A stretch of DNA of 64,000 bases from Fragosphaeria purpurea (taxonomy: Eukaryota; Ascomycota; Sordariomycetes; Ophiostomatales; Ophiostomataceae), in assembly GCA_002778095.1 (NCBI GenBank), contig PCDL01000011.1:4712001-4776000 (forward strand), written 5' to 3'. Both the position numbers and the translations under genes were made by a program. Below the pieces are notes generated by a model. That model had not been told where the DNA came from, did not search any database, and saw only the letters and a list, made by a program, of their open reading frames with translations. This document shows, in pieces, positions 1-11,143 of this stretch. The first letter of the stretch is position 1; each line of letters begins with the position of its first letter.

Positions 1-67
1 TTATTTTCAACGAGAAATAACCTTATCACTTTCAACTCACGCTCAAATAACAATGAAACCCTGCTTA

Positions 68-123
68 GGCCCTGATTCATTCAGCTTTTTCAGTACCAGT
101 ATCAGTACAGAGTGGAGGAAAAT
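68..123. repeat. Left terminal inverted repeat of the Harbinger-like element
   Basis: Starts GGCCCTGATTCATTCAGC and continues through CAGTACCAGTATCAGTA. It is the reverse complement of 3230-3285 over 54 of 56 positions. It is preceded directly by TTA at 65-67. Confidence 0.95.
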
Positions 124-2865
124 CTAAATTGGGTTAGTACAGAAAAATGTACGGTTTTCCTAGGAATTTCAGGTACCTTTATAATGTGGTACTTCTAAAA
201 TAAATAAGCTAGTAAGGGGCGGTAGTTAAAATTAATAGCTTAGGGGCTACGTTATATATAACCGTGATTTCCGCCCGTACGCTTTTATTTTATATTTTTC
301 TATAAAAAAATAAGTAGAATAGAGGTAACTTTAAAAACTCTCGCTAGATAGACCGAAAATTACCAGCTCGCCGTCGTAAAGTCGCCCTCGCCGTCGCCCT
401 CGCCGTTACCCTCGCTGTTACCCTCGCCGTTACTCTTACCGTCGCTTTCTATTAACAAATCTTACGATTTACCTTCCTTCCTACCCGAATACGTTACTTT
501 ACGGTTACGGCGGCGGGCTTTATTAATACCGTCTTCCGAATTCGTTAAATTTTTATTTTCTAACGGTATTCTCGCTAAACCTCTTTCACTCCCTTCTATT
601 AGTTAGATCTAGCTACTACCGTTAGACTCCGAGTACGAAATAGATTTATCTCCCTCTCCCTCTCCCTCTTCTTCTCCTTCGCCCTTCCCTTCGCCCTCCC
701 GACCGACGTCGCCGCCGCCGCTCTTAACTACGGCGCTTCTAGTACCGAGACCGTTTACCGAAGCGGTAGACGATATTACCGAAGTTACCGTAACGCTAAT
801 AACGCTAACGCCGTTTAAAACGCGGATTAATTATTTAATAGAGATAATAACAGTGGTGATAGATATATTTTTATAAGCTAGACGGGACGGTCTTCATAAT
901 AGTAATAAAAAAAATCTACGGGCCGTTATATAAAAGGAGATCTATAATAAGGCCCGCGCCTTATAGTTATTTTTTTTTAAAAGCCCTCGTCTATTAGCAG
1001 TAAATACGATATTAAAAAAAAACGTTACCGGCTTTAAAAGACGTTTTCTAAGTTTTCTAGCGTTAGTTATAACGAAGTAACTAGCTTATTAAAGACTAAT
1101 AATAAGGAGAAGTAGTAAGAGTTTTATACTCGTTATAGTAACGCTAGAACTAACTATAATTAATTAAAAACGACTCCCCTAAGTAATATTAACGTTTATA
1201 AGGAGGTTTTTTTTTAACGAGACGGTAACTAACGTGTTTATTTAAACAGTTAACAATATTATCGGTAACTTAAACGCTAGTAGTAGTTAGTTAAATAAAC
1301 GAAAAAGGGTAACGGTTTATTAAACTAACTTAGACGAGAGTTTAACACTCTCTTTTAATATACGAAAAATCTACGAAAATAATAGAAAAAAATATATAAA
1401 AGAGGCGGAAAAAGTATCTAAGGTTTTAGCTATTAATAAAAATATTAGTAATATTACTTTTTTATTACCTACGTTAATTACTCTCGTAAATAACGTAGTG
1501 AAAGATCTTTATAATAATTTTACTAAGGATTTAACGTTAAAGTAATCATTAGCTTATTTAAGTAAACTTAAAAAGCCTAATAACGTTATTATTTAGAACT
1601 CTTTTTTTATTAAATATAAAGAAGTTAAAAAGCTATATATAACCGTTTAGTTAGGAAAGACGTAGTAGTAAGAGAGTTAGTGTAAATAGTTATAAAAATA
1701 TATAGAGAAAAAAATAAAAAAAAATATCGTAAAATTTTTAACCCTTTATAATTATTAAAACTCTTTATTAATTTCAGCTTATTTATTATAAATAACGCTC
1801 CCGTTACTCCTAAATATAAATAACTACTATATAACGGGTTTCCTTCGATCCTATAACTACTAAACGCGCTCTTTCTTTTACTTCTTACTAAAAATTTTTT
1901 AGTATTAATTCCCGTTTATTTTCCTTTTTCTCTTAAAATAGTATAAAGTTATAAAGCCCCGTCACCGTATATACTAACTTTATCTACTCCTAATAACTAT
2001 ATTTTAGTGTAGAGTCCCGTATTATACGAAACTTTTGCTTTAAACGGTTAAAAGCCATCTTAATAACCGCTTAAAGCTATACGTAACGTAAATTATATAA
2101 CTCTTTTTTATTTTTAACTACGCGGTCGGTTTTACGCTAGTCTTATAAGTAGTAAATAACTTAATAAAAAGGAATAATAACCCCAGGTTTACTAGTAAAA
2201 CTAGCGTCTATTATATAATAACGATACGGAGGGATTCGAAACCCTCTATTAGTTACCTAAGAGAAGAGAGATACGTCGTTGATTAACCTTTCCGCGCCGG
2301 TAAGGACGTAGCTAAAACTACCGTTAAAGCAGACGGTAATGAAAACGTTTTACGTAATATTTCCGTTTCTATTGCGAAAGGGCCGTTATTAAGCTAAAAG
2401 AACGAAGGCGTAAAGGTATATACCGTCGAAAGCTTTAATATATCTGTTAAAGCTATTAAATTAGTCGTTAAATTTAACGAGATTATTAAGCTAATCGTTA
2501 AAGGGCTAGTAAATAACGTATTTATATAACGTAACGAATATAAGTAAAAGCTTAGCTATAACTTTACTTATAGTAGGTTAACTAACGCGAAATACGAAAG
2601 TAGCGTTTCGCTATACGTCGTTATAAGTAAGCACTTATAAAAAAACTATAACCTAGTACTCTTTTATAAGAAGTCTAGATAATTTTAATCTAGCGTTTTT
2701 TTATAGCTATCGGACTAGGCTTAAAAATATAGTTTTTTAAAGTCTAAAGAGATTAATAAAGCCTCTTTCCGTATAAGAAAGAAAGTTTATTACTACCCTT
2801 TTACTAATTTCGTAATACGGTCAGAAATCGATAAATTTAGAACGACCGTCGGCTTCGGCTTTAAC

Positions 2866-3060
2866 TTACGGTCGTAAAAAAAGGGATTTAAAGCTATACT
2901 TTAATAAAGAGAAAATATTTATAAATAGACTAGTAATAATCCCGTCCCCGTCTATTAAGTCGTCTTTTAATTTAAAAGCTAAATCGTCTAGTAAAACGTC
3001 GTCTTCTACCATTTCGGAAGCTAAATCGCTAACTAAATCGCCAGCTAAATCGCCAGCCAA
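2866..3060 (-). pseudogene. Relic acidic-repeat coding fragment inside the transposon
   Basis: A 64-codon open stretch inside the transposon, close to its right end. It reads as repeats of a short motif, GDLA/SDLA/DDLA, followed by a lysine/aspartate-rich tail. The DNA shows the repeat as several copies of AAATCGCCAGCT. It may be what is left of an element-encoded protein or just a tandem repeat that happens to be open. There is no independent start context and the surrounding DNA is RIP-mutated, so I do not regard it as a live gene. Confidence 0.3.
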
Positions 3061-3229
3061 ATCGTTAGAAAAAAATAGTCAAAGGCGTAATAAATACGAG
3101 ATTACACTATATTACCCCCTTTTTACATGTAGCTCTCTCTGTCGGTACGTAGAGCTTGCTTTTTTACGTACACATACTAGCTACATATTTTTATATACAT
3201 TTTTCTAACTAAAATAAGTATAGTCTATA

Positions 3230-3285
3230 ATTTTCCTTCACTCTATACTGATACTGGTACTGAAAAAGCTGAATGAATCAGGGCC
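3230..3285. repeat. Right terminal inverted repeat of the Harbinger-like element
   Basis: Ends GCTGAATGAATCAGGGCC and is followed by TTA at 3286-3288, the matching target-site copy. The base after that (3289) is A, so TTAA on this side only; the left side reads CTTAG, which supports a 3-bp rather than a 4-bp duplication. Confidence 0.95.
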
Positions 3286-3638
3286 TTAAGGGCGAAGTTG
3301 CTGGGAAATATTAAATGCGATTTTAAAGAGTAGACTTAATGCGTCAAATTTCCATTGTCTATCGTCGTTAATGCAATTTTGATCGGTGTGTTGAGATTAT
3401 GCAGTATTTCTTCCGTACTTTTTATTTCCACATTGAAGTTAGGGTCGATGCAGGTTGTTGCAATACGTAAAGATGTTGACTGATACATCCGATTTTTCGG
3501 TTATGTCTCGCCAATACTTGCCCGTTTGAGACTTTTGTTCTTCTAGGTGCCACACTTTCAGTAGGGACACGATTTTTTCTTTTAGACTATCAAGTCAACT
3601 CGGATAGCTTAGTGCGAGCAGTTTGTATCAAAAATAGA

Positions 3639-3880
3639 TTATGGAAAAGTAGTCCCGCCCCTAAAACACAAAAAAGGGGGGTGTGGGGATGCCGGGGGGG
3701 GGGGGGGGTGGGGGTTGAAATCACGCACTCCCACGATTGAATAGAGTTGCAAGTACATAGGAACCGGGTTTACTCTAATTAAATCGTTCTCTGGCCAACT
3801 AAATGACCATAAATAGGCTAAATAGCCAGCAATATTAGCAACAAGCATTGCCAAGGGACCTACAGCCTGGTTAGACGGAT
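3639..3880 (-). pseudogene. Possible gene fragment encoding a hydrophobic peptide
   Basis: Read on the minus strand, an open frame from about 3880 down to 3720 gives a plausible membrane-like peptide (contains GPLAMLVANIAGYLAYLW and then WPENDLIRVNPVP). It then runs into a proline-coding stretch produced by the 15-G homopolymer. The frame is open upstream of its only good ATG (3854) and has no partner exon that I could find. It could be a fragment of an old transporter gene, or chance. I do not recognise the family. Confidence 0.2.
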
Positions 3881-4595
3881 TATCAGCTTATCACTCATGG
3901 GAGCTGTTTTATTTTAAGTTTTTTTTTCTTTTTCTTCTACTCTTTTCCGTAATCCCTACTCGTTTGGCCCCTAAATTCTTTCGAGACGGGTATTTTTAGA
4001 GAGTGGACGCATTAAGTAACTGGTAGCAGTGCGCAGGCAAGGTGCTGAGAGTAAACTTTAAACTTTGTACCCATTATACAAACGAGGCCTGGAAAATATG
4101 AAGCCTAATCGAAGCGAAAGTGAAAAAAAAAAAAGAAGACCGAAGGGAACATAAAGCGGACCAGGGGCTGTCTACGGCTATGGACGATGGAAATCAACGA
4201 TAACTTATATGAATAATGTCGATTTTTCAAAATTCTAGCGACTACTTAAATGTCCTAAATACTGACTCAGTGTTTATATATTAAAAAGAATTTGAATCTG
4301 AGAAATGGCCTAACCGCGATATCTGAAGTACGACCCGTTGGCCGTAATACATGTATAATGTAGGTGTTTGATTTTATATATACATGTATATAAAATGTAT
4401 TCAAGAATTATTTTTCGAAAAACCGCCATTTTATTTTACAGTGGAGGTCTACTATTTACAAAGCCATAGTGATAGTACGTCGAAGCTGAAATTCAAAAAG
4501 TGTTCACGTTATCCATTAAAATAAATCCTTAAAAAAGGGGGGGAACGTAAACAATACGCACAAATGTATAGCGGGCGCCTTCATGTAATAAAGAT

Positions 4596-4601
4596 CACGT
4601 G
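4596..4601. promoter_or_regulatory. CACGTG E-box upstream of MSH3
   Basis: Palindromic TCACGTGA context, 225 bases upstream of the MSH3 start codon. CACGTG is the core site of bHLH factors such as Cbf1 and Pho4 in fungi (established). That it acts on MSH3 is inference. Confidence 0.35.
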
Positions 4602-4825
4602 ACATATGGACACAGTTATTATTATGTAATATACGGTGCGTGCGTCAGCCAAGCTCTCAACGCGTCTTGCCATATGGAGCACACTTGGACGCGTTCAGGT
4701 CCAGTTTTCGAAAGTCAGGTTGTTTCATTTTCAATGTCCAGCTAAAATAGACAAAGCCCCTACATTTTTTTTTTTTTTTTTTTGGCTTTTCGCAAAGGAC
4801 ATATTCGGATTTTTTGCACCTCGAA

Positions 4826-7800
4826 ATGTCGTCCACACCGCAGCCATCACAGAAACGGCAAGCCACCTTGACCAGCTTCTTTACCCCAAAAGCACCCACC
4901 AACGGTTTGTTGGCAAACGGCGAGCCTTCGTCGAGCCCTGGCGACGAGTCCTCTTTCGGCCTGCCGCAGTCATCTAAAAAACGAACGTTAGAAGCTGATA
5001 AAGAAAGTAACGAGAAGCAAATAAAGACGAACTATGGCACAATCAGCAAAACCGATGAGACTGCGAACGCATCTAACAAGCGTGCACGTAAAGAGGCCCA
5101 GGATACAGAATTTGTCGCCATCCGTGACCCAACTGCGTCCATTGCCTCCTCCCACCTGCGAAGTTCCGGACGCGCTCGGCGGTATCTGTACAATGCGAAT
5201 GGTTCACGAGCTGAAGCGAAATCACATGATAAGGAGAACGACCAGAAAAGCGGGAACGACAATGACCACGGAAATGACCCAGAGCACGATAGGCCCCTTG
5301 AGGACTACGAGGGCGAAGAAGCGGAGGACGAAAATGATACTGTCACAAAGCGGGATAAGGAAGAGCTGCACCGGCGATTCGTAAAAAGGCTTGGTCATCC
5401 AGACAGTGTGACCCAAATCAAACGACGCTGCTTCGCCTTGAGCAGCAACGACGATGACGCTGTGGCGGGACCAGCAGCAGGCTATGACGGAGAGGAAGAT
5501 GCAAATGGTGCAGAAGAATACGGCGAACCACCTCAAGTCAAGTCTGCCGTGGCAAAAAAAAGTGGCATTGGGAAATTAACACCCATGGAGGTACAGTTTT
5601 TGACCATCAAGCGGCAGCATTTGGACACCATTCTAGTGGTGGAGGTCGGCTATAAATTTCGATTTTTCGGTGAAGACGCCCGCATAGCCGCCAAAGAGCT
5701 TGGTATCGTCTGCATACCCGGAAAATTTCGCTACGATGAACATCCATCAGAGGCACACCTTGACCGCTTCGCCTCAGCCAGCATCCCCGTCCCGCGGTTG
5801 CCCGTTCATGTTAAGCGCCTAGTGGCTGCAGGGCACAAAGTTGGTGTGGTTCGTCAGATGGAAACGGCCGCCCTGAAAAAGGTTGGTGACAACCGGAATG
5901 CGCCCTTCGTGCGCAGGCTCACAAGTGTCTATACAAAGGGCACGTACATCGATGAGTTAGGCGAGCTGGAGAACAACAACGGCAGCAATGGCGCAGCAAC
6001 CGCGACTTCAGCTGGTGGGTATCTGCTGTCCATCACCGAGTCCAACGTTCAAAACGGCGGTACAGACGAAAAAGTTGACATCGGCATTTTGGCCGTTCAA
6101 CCCGCTACTGGCGACATTCTCTACGACACTTTCGAAGACGGCTTCATGCGCAACGAAATTGAAACTCGCCTTCTACACATTTCTCCCTGCGAGCTACTTA
6201 TCGTGGGTGACCTTTCACGAGCCACTGAAAAGCTGGTTCAACATCTGTCAGGGAGCGCCACAAATGTATTTGGCGACCGCACTCGCGTCGAACGGTTGCC
6301 CCGGGGCAAGGCTACAGCTGCCGAGGCGTACTCGCACATCGCAGAGTTTTACGCAGGCAAACTAGCGCGCCGTACATCCAACGGAAAAGAAGAGGCTAGT
6401 AGCGTCCCGCACGACCATAATGCCGCATTGCTGGAAGAAGTGCTACGTCTGCCAGAGTCCGTGACCATTTGTCTGTCAGCCATGATAACGCATTTAACCG
6501 AATACGGCCTGCAGCACCTATTCAACTTAACAAAGTACTTCACGTCGTTCACAACACGTCAAAATATGCTTCTCAACGGTACGACACTCGAAAGTCTTGA
6601 GGTTTACCGCAATACCACGGACCACGGCATCCGCGGCAGCTTGCTGTGGGCGTTAGACAAGACACAAACGCGTTTTGGTCACCGGCTTTTGCGCAAATGG
6701 ATTGGCCGTCCGCTGCTGGACCGCTCTGCGCTGGAAATGCGTATGGCAGCTGTTGCCGAGTTGCGTGTTGCAGCCGGCTCATCGCGGCGGGAGAAACTGG
6801 AGCGCGTGCTCAATGGCACTAAGACCGACTTGGAGAGAAGCCTCATTCGCATTTACTACGGCAAATGCACGCGGCCAGAGTTCGTTGTCGTGTTGCAAGC
6901 CTTGCAGCGAGTTGCAAGCGAGTATGCCTTCGCGCAGGAAAAGCCCGCGGAGGCGGGGTTTGCCTCGATTCTGGTGCGGGACGCGTTGGCGGCCCTTCCC
7001 GCCATAAGAACTACAGTAGTAGCGTATCTTGATAGAATCAACGGCGAAGCGGCGCGGCGGGACGACAAATACGAGTTTTTTCGCGAGGTCGAGGAATCTG
7101 ATGATATCACAAATCACAAGGTTGGCATTGCTGCCGTGGAGCTGGAGTTAGATGAACACCGCACAACGATTGGCGAAACGCTGCGAAACAAGAAAACTGC
7201 CGCCCCACCGCCATACGTCACGGTCGCTGGAATCGAGTATTTGGTTGAGGTGCCTAACGCGGACTTACGACGCGTGCCGGCGTCGTGGATAAAGATCAGC
7301 GGCACCAAAAAGGTATCGCGCTTCCACACGCCCACAGTCGTAGAGCTAATCAAGGAGCGCGATCAACACAAGGAGGCTCTGGCGGCGGCGTGCGACGCTG
7401 CGTTTGCAGACCTACTTAAGTCGGTGGCGGCCTGCTACCAACCATTGCGGGATGCGGTGGCGGCGTTGGCGACGCTCGATTGCCTCCTATCACTTGCACG
7501 AGTCGCCGCCCTTCCCGGATATGTCAAGCCGACGCTGCTGCCATCAACTTTGGACGCCGACGGGACGTCCATGCCTCCCACTCTGGACATCCGCGGTGGC
7601 CGCCACCCGATTGCCGAACACATGCTACCATCCGGATATATTCCGTTCACGACGCGACTAGCTGGCCCGGCACCGCGGGCTCTGCTTATCACGGGGCCTA
7701 ACATGGGGGGCAAGTCTTCATTTGTGCGGGCAGTGGCACTACTAACGCTGCTGGCCCAGATTGGGTCGTTTGTGCCAGCAGAAGCCATGTCGCTGACGTT

Positions 7801-8434
7801 GGTGGACGCCATATATACGCGCATGGGCGCTCGGGATAATTTGTTCGCCGGCGAGTCAACGTTTATGGTGGAGGTGTCAGAGACTGCAGCAATCCTGCGG
7901 GCGGCGACACCACGATCGTTAGTGGTGTTCGACGAGCTCGGCCGGGGAACGAGCACACACGATGGTGCAGCCATTGCGCAAGCCGTGCTCGAGCATGTGG
8001 TGTGCGAGACACAGTGTTTGACATTGTTCATCACACACTATCAAAACCTAGGCCGCGTGGCCGAGGCGCTTGGCCCTCCCACAGGTCTTGTTCAAAACGT
8101 TCACATGCGATTCACCGCCACAAAACCGAAAACATCGTTTCGACTTCACGCGAGCGACCATGGTGGTGACAATGCGAACGGCACTGAAGAAATCACTTTT
8201 CTGTATGAAGTTGGTCAGGGCGTGGCCCACCGCTCGTATGGTTTAAACGTCGCGCGTCTTGCACACATCCCACAACGAGTGTTAGACGTAGCTTTCCTTA
8301 AATCTCGTGAACTAGAGGAAAATATGCGCATGCGCCGGCTGCGTGCTGCCGCTTGGTTAACAATCAAGATTTTGAACGGTTCTGATGGTGTTGACCAGAC
8401 AGATTATCTTTTGTCTTCTAGCGATCAATTATAA
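4826..8434 (+). CDS. MSH3: DNA mismatch repair protein Msh3 (MutS beta subunit)
   Basis: An intronless 1,202-residue protein. In the nucleus Msh3 pairs with Msh2 to form MutS beta, which binds insertion/deletion loops and starts mismatch repair. Residues 12-19 (QATLTSFF) fit the PCNA-interacting PIP box. A charged, disordered region runs to about residue 245. The mismatch-binding MutS I domain follows, with the YKFRFFGEDA motif seen in Msh3 proteins rather than the Phe-X-Glu of Msh6. Connector, lever and clamp domains follow. The C-terminal ATPase has Walker A GPNMGGKS (from residue 957), Walker B DELGRG (from 1036) and the FITHY histidine switch. The start at 4826 is chosen because the PIP box follows at once; the frame is open four codons upstream (4814) but without an ATG. 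Length is slightly above the usual fungal Msh3. No lesion is seen. Confidence 0.95.
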   Translation: MSSTPQPSQKRQATLTSFFTPKAPTNGLLANGEPSSSPGDESSFGLPQSSKKRTLEADKESNEKQIKTNYGTISKTDETANASNKRARKEAQDTEFVAIRDPTASIASSHLRSSGRARRYLYNANGSRAEAKSHDKENDQKSGNDNDHGNDPEHDRPLEDYEGEEAEDENDTVTKRDKEELHRRFVKRLGHPDSVTQIKRRCFALSSNDDDAVAGPAAGYDGEEDANGAEEYGEPPQVKSAVAKKSGIGKLTPMEVQFLTIKRQHLDTILVVEVGYKFRFFGEDARIAAKELGIVCIPGKFRYDEHPSEAHLDRFASASIPVPRLPVHVKRLVAAGHKVGVVRQMETAALKKVGDNRNAPFVRRLTSVYTKGTYIDELGELENNNGSNGAATATSAGGYLLSITESNVQNGGTDEKVDIGILAVQPATGDILYDTFEDGFMRNEIETRLLHISPCELLIVGDLSRATEKLVQHLSGSATNVFGDRTRVERLPRGKATAAEAYSHIAEFYAGKLARRTSNGKEEASSVPHDHNAALLEEVLRLPESVTICLSAMITHLTEYGLQHLFNLTKYFTSFTTRQNMLLNGTTLESLEVYRNTTDHGIRGSLLWALDKTQTRFGHRLLRKWIGRPLLDRSALEMRMAAVAELRVAAGSSRREKLERVLNGTKTDLERSLIRIYYGKCTRPEFVVVLQALQRVASEYAFAQEKPAEAGFASILVRDALAALPAIRTTVVAYLDRINGEAARRDDKYEFFREVEESDDITNHKVGIAAVELELDEHRTTIGETLRNKKTAAPPPYVTVAGIEYLVEVPNADLRRVPASWIKISGTKKVSRFHTPTVVELIKERDQHKEALAAACDAAFADLLKSVAACYQPLRDAVAALATLDCLLSLARVAALPGYVKPTLLPSTLDADGTSMPPTLDIRGGRHPIAEHMLPSGYIPFTTRLAGPAPRALLITGPNMGGKSSFVRAVALLTLLAQIGSFVPAEAMSLTLVDAIYTRMGARDNLFAGESTFMVEVSETAAILRAATPRSLVVFDELGRGTSTHDGAAIAQAVLEHVVCETQCLTLFITHYQNLGRVAEALGPPTGLVQNVHMRFTATKPKTSFRLHASDHGGDNANGTEEITFLYEVGQGVAHRSYGLNVARLAHIPQRVLDVAFLKSRELEENMRMRRLRAAAWLTIKILNGSDGVDQTDYLLSSSDQL

Positions 8435-9098
8435 ATGTCGAGCGCAGTACACCGATATGGATTTTTTAGTTTAGTTTTTTTTTTTCCTGCTTTGGTTTTG
8501 TTACTACACTTGGCATTCAGATAGCGCAAATCAAAGTTTAATTTTCGAACGCTACGAGGAGCTTGCGGTTACGATATCTCAATGACATAACCCGTGCCGT
8601 TTGGTGACCTAGCAAAGACAATATGCTTGATATTACCCGTCGCAAGTACATAGACATGTCAAAAAAAACCCACCATCAGAGGCGAAAAAAAAACTTTGCG
8701 TATAAAACAGCTGGTGAAGCACGACGCCAACTTCTCGACATCGGGTTATTGCCGATTATCAAAGAAGCATAAACAAATATTTTGGGAAAGAAAAAGGAAA
8801 AGAAGGACAGGAAAGATTGAAAGGAGAAAAGAAAATGATAAAAGAAAGGAAAAAAAAAAGGAAGAAGGAAAAGAAAAACAAAAGAAAAGAAAAAGAAAAA
8901 TACCCCCCCCCCCCCCCCCCCCCCCAGTTTCTCGCCTAGACTTTGATGAACGTAACGAGCCTCAGATACAGAAAGTAAAATCAATAAGTAGCCCTGCCGT
9001 AAACATGCACACGATAGTATATCCCGATTACTCCGTCTCCTCTATCTAAACTTCCACGTGCAGTCAAAAATCATTCTCTAAAAAGCCCTTTTATAGCT
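8435..9098. other. Convergent intergenic region with purine tract and poly-C run
   Basis: Tail-to-tail spacer between MSH3 and the zinc-finger gene. The + strand carries a near-pure purine tract (about 8770-8900, GAAAAG-type) that ends in a 23-C homopolymer at 8903-8925. No gene is seen. The two 3' ends presumably terminate here, but I could not place polyadenylation sites with confidence. Confidence 0.7.
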
Positions 9099-11143
9099 TT
9101 ACATATCAAACAAAGGAGTCGAGTTGCCATAAGTTTCGTCCGAAAACCCCGACTCCCGAAGAGTACACTCACGTTTGCCATTGTACTCAAAGGAATTGTT
9201 GTTCGAATCCATGGTCAGGTTTGCAAACCCTAGTCGTCGGTTGCTGGACGTGTGATATGTTGCAGCTGGGGCTTCATTCCCAAGATCGCCGTTTCCGTTG
9301 AACATTGCGTTGTCAAGAGAAGCGTACAAAGATCCGCTGCGCGCTTGTGAACTCGTATGGTTGAGAGTGGTGCTGTTGGTGCTCATACCATTGATATTGA
9401 TTCCGTTACCGTAAGACGATTGTGTCGCCCGAAATGCCACATGCTGCGAATCTCGCACGCCATCACCATAACGCGCAGAGGCGGATTGCTTGTAGCACGA
9501 AGTGGGTTCGACAATTGTTAGGTTTGGGTCAAGCTGCTGCAGAACAGGGCGCTGTTGTTGGCTTGAACCGTAGTTTCTGCATTCTTGATTAGAAAAACGT
9601 TGCATGAGTGTCATACGATCCTTGGAAGCTGACTATACCCATTGCCGTGAAGGTGGACATGGAGCGCTGCCTGCGCTTCGGCTGGTTTAGCTTTCAACGT
9701 TGTTAGCCTGATACTACTTCGCGTCATCTCAAAACGTTAAAGCATTCCAACCAAATTGGCGGTAGTGGTTTCAGAACCCGGAACCGGTATCGAACATTTT
9801 GAAGATGGCGCAGAAAAGATTGCCTTTCTGACCCCATAGAGAAAACAAATGTCGACCGCATTTCTTTTGGTTTCGAGCTTACCTGTCTTCTTTTTTTTTA
9901 TTCCCTTTTCCGTAGCCTTCGTAGCAGCTCTTGTTTGTCGAACGTGGGTTGTGTTTGACGAAAACAACCGGTCACTGCGCTTCTTTTTGCATGGTTCACT
10001 GTCGCCGTCTTCCTCTTTCGCAACTTCAAGCGCGTCGTCGTCCGTAGGCGTGCTATTGCGGGCTCGGTACTTCCTTTTGCGTGACGGCGTGCTTGGAGGC
10101 GAGCCTTCAACGGACGGACTATCGTAAATGTCTCGAACCCTGTGAATACCTTCTTCCGGATTCCAGACCGTCTCGGTTGCTGTCACGGCCTCTGAGGTTG
10201 ACTTAAGCTGCTCGATCATGGCGCCGTCTTTGCGTTGGTTCCTCTTTCGTTTTTGGTCTGGCGTAGCGGAATCAAATAAATCCATCCCCGGCCAGATAGT
10301 TCCTTTGAGCTTATTAGCTTGGCCTTCGTCTTCAGTAAAGCCAATACTCAAAGACGAATCCATGTCAGATGCGGCCGCAGTCTGGGCCGAGTTCACGTTG
10401 GACACGAAGCCATGATGCCGCATGCCAGTGTCATTGCTAATGACTTCGTCTTGGAAAATGTAGGCTGATTGATGTCTTTGTGTGAAAGGAGTCGAATACA
10501 TCGCGTCGCCCATGAACGGCACGTCGTGAAGGCCATGATAATGCATAGAATGCTCACTCGAGGCGTCATTCCATTGAGCGATGGAAGGCAAACTGCTAGG
10601 GGTGGGAAGACCCGAGGCAGGCTCATAATCCAGTCTCAAAGAACTAACGGCACTGGTGGATTGCCTAGTCTTTGCCTATTATTTTCCATGGTGTCGTTTA
10701 GTACTGCTCTTGGTTGACAACAAAGACAAAAAAAGGACACGAATAAAAGGAAATAGGGGGGCAAGAAAATTGAATCGAAAATGGCTATAGAAATACAAAA
10801 ATTAAGACGGGGGACAGAAACTTACGCTTGCTGTTGATGGGCGTCCTCGACGAGTGGACTTCTTTTGGTTCTTGTTTGCAAGTCTATCGGCCAAAAGTAA
10901 CTCTACGTTATTCACAGCATACCACTGCTCGTAACGCTGAACCTGTTCTCTAGCAATTGGCTCCGATTTGGCTTTGAGTTCCACGCTGAACTTGTGATGC
11001 AGATGTGACTTTGACGACACGTGGGTCAAAAGATGTGATGTGTCTGAGAACGAAGGGTTCTTGGGGCAAAGAAGACACTTCAGCGGAAAGGGTCGGGTAT
11101 TCCCTTCTTTCGTCAGATTGTTCATTGACGCCATGGTAGCCAT
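9099..11143 (-). CDS. C2H2 zinc-finger protein, probable nuclear regulator
   Basis: Reconstructed as three exons, complement(join(9099..9628, 9883..10675, 10826..11143)), giving 546 residues. Both introns are short with GTAAGT/GTAAGC donors and TAG/CAG acceptors that keep frame. Near the N-terminus is one zinc finger with spacing CX2CX14HX5H (C23, C26, H41, H47). It is followed by a KKSTRRGRP basic, AT-hook-like stretch. The middle is serine/threonine/proline-rich with several basic patches (KRKRNQRK, SRKRKYRARN, CKKKRSD) that look like nuclear localisation signals. The C-terminal exon is Asn/Gln/Ser-rich. One finger plus basic patches suggests DNA or chromatin association, but I do not recognise a named orthologue. 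ATG codons at 11134 and 11125 are alternative starts. The 3'-most intron acceptor is the least certain part of the model. Confidence 0.75.

Larger units (their letters stand above)
68..3285. mobile_element. RIP-inactivated PIF/Harbinger-like DNA transposon
   Basis: A 3,218-bp element is bounded by 56-bp terminal inverted repeats (68-123 and 3230-3285). The repeats begin GGCCCTGATTC and differ at two positions, both transitions. The element is flanked on each side by the trinucleotide TTA (65-67 and 3286-3288). A 3-bp TTA/TAA target duplication together with ends starting GGCCCTG is typical of the PIF/Harbinger superfamily (family knowledge). The interior is AT-rich, nearly free of CpA and TpG, and full of stops, so no transposase frame survives. 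Degenerate CTCGCCGT-type short repeats lie near 380-440. The class assignment rests on ends and target site only, not on a recognised transposase. Strand is undetermined. Confidence 0.85.
3289..4825. other. Intergenic region between the transposon and MSH3
   Basis: About 1.5 kb with normal CpA/TpG content. It holds a 15-G run (3694-3708), a possible minus-strand hydrophobic fragment (see 3639-3880), and the MSH3 promoter. A palindromic TCACGTGA lies at 4595-4602 and a 19-T tract at 4765-4783 ends 42 bases before the MSH3 start. I see no convincing gene here. Confidence 0.6.

Noticed and set aside
2205..2330. tRNA-like T-arm on the minus strand (GAGGG-TTTCGAAT-CCCTC hairpin with an upstream D-arm-like GGAAAGGTTAA)
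   Set aside because: The loop has eight bases, no acceptor or anticodon stem pairs up, and it lies inside the RIP-mutated transposon. It may be a tRNA relic but is not supportable as a gene.
8676..9049. Two opposite open frames across 8.68-9.05 kb
   Set aside because: They read through a homopurine tract and a 23-C run; composition is explained by the simple sequence.
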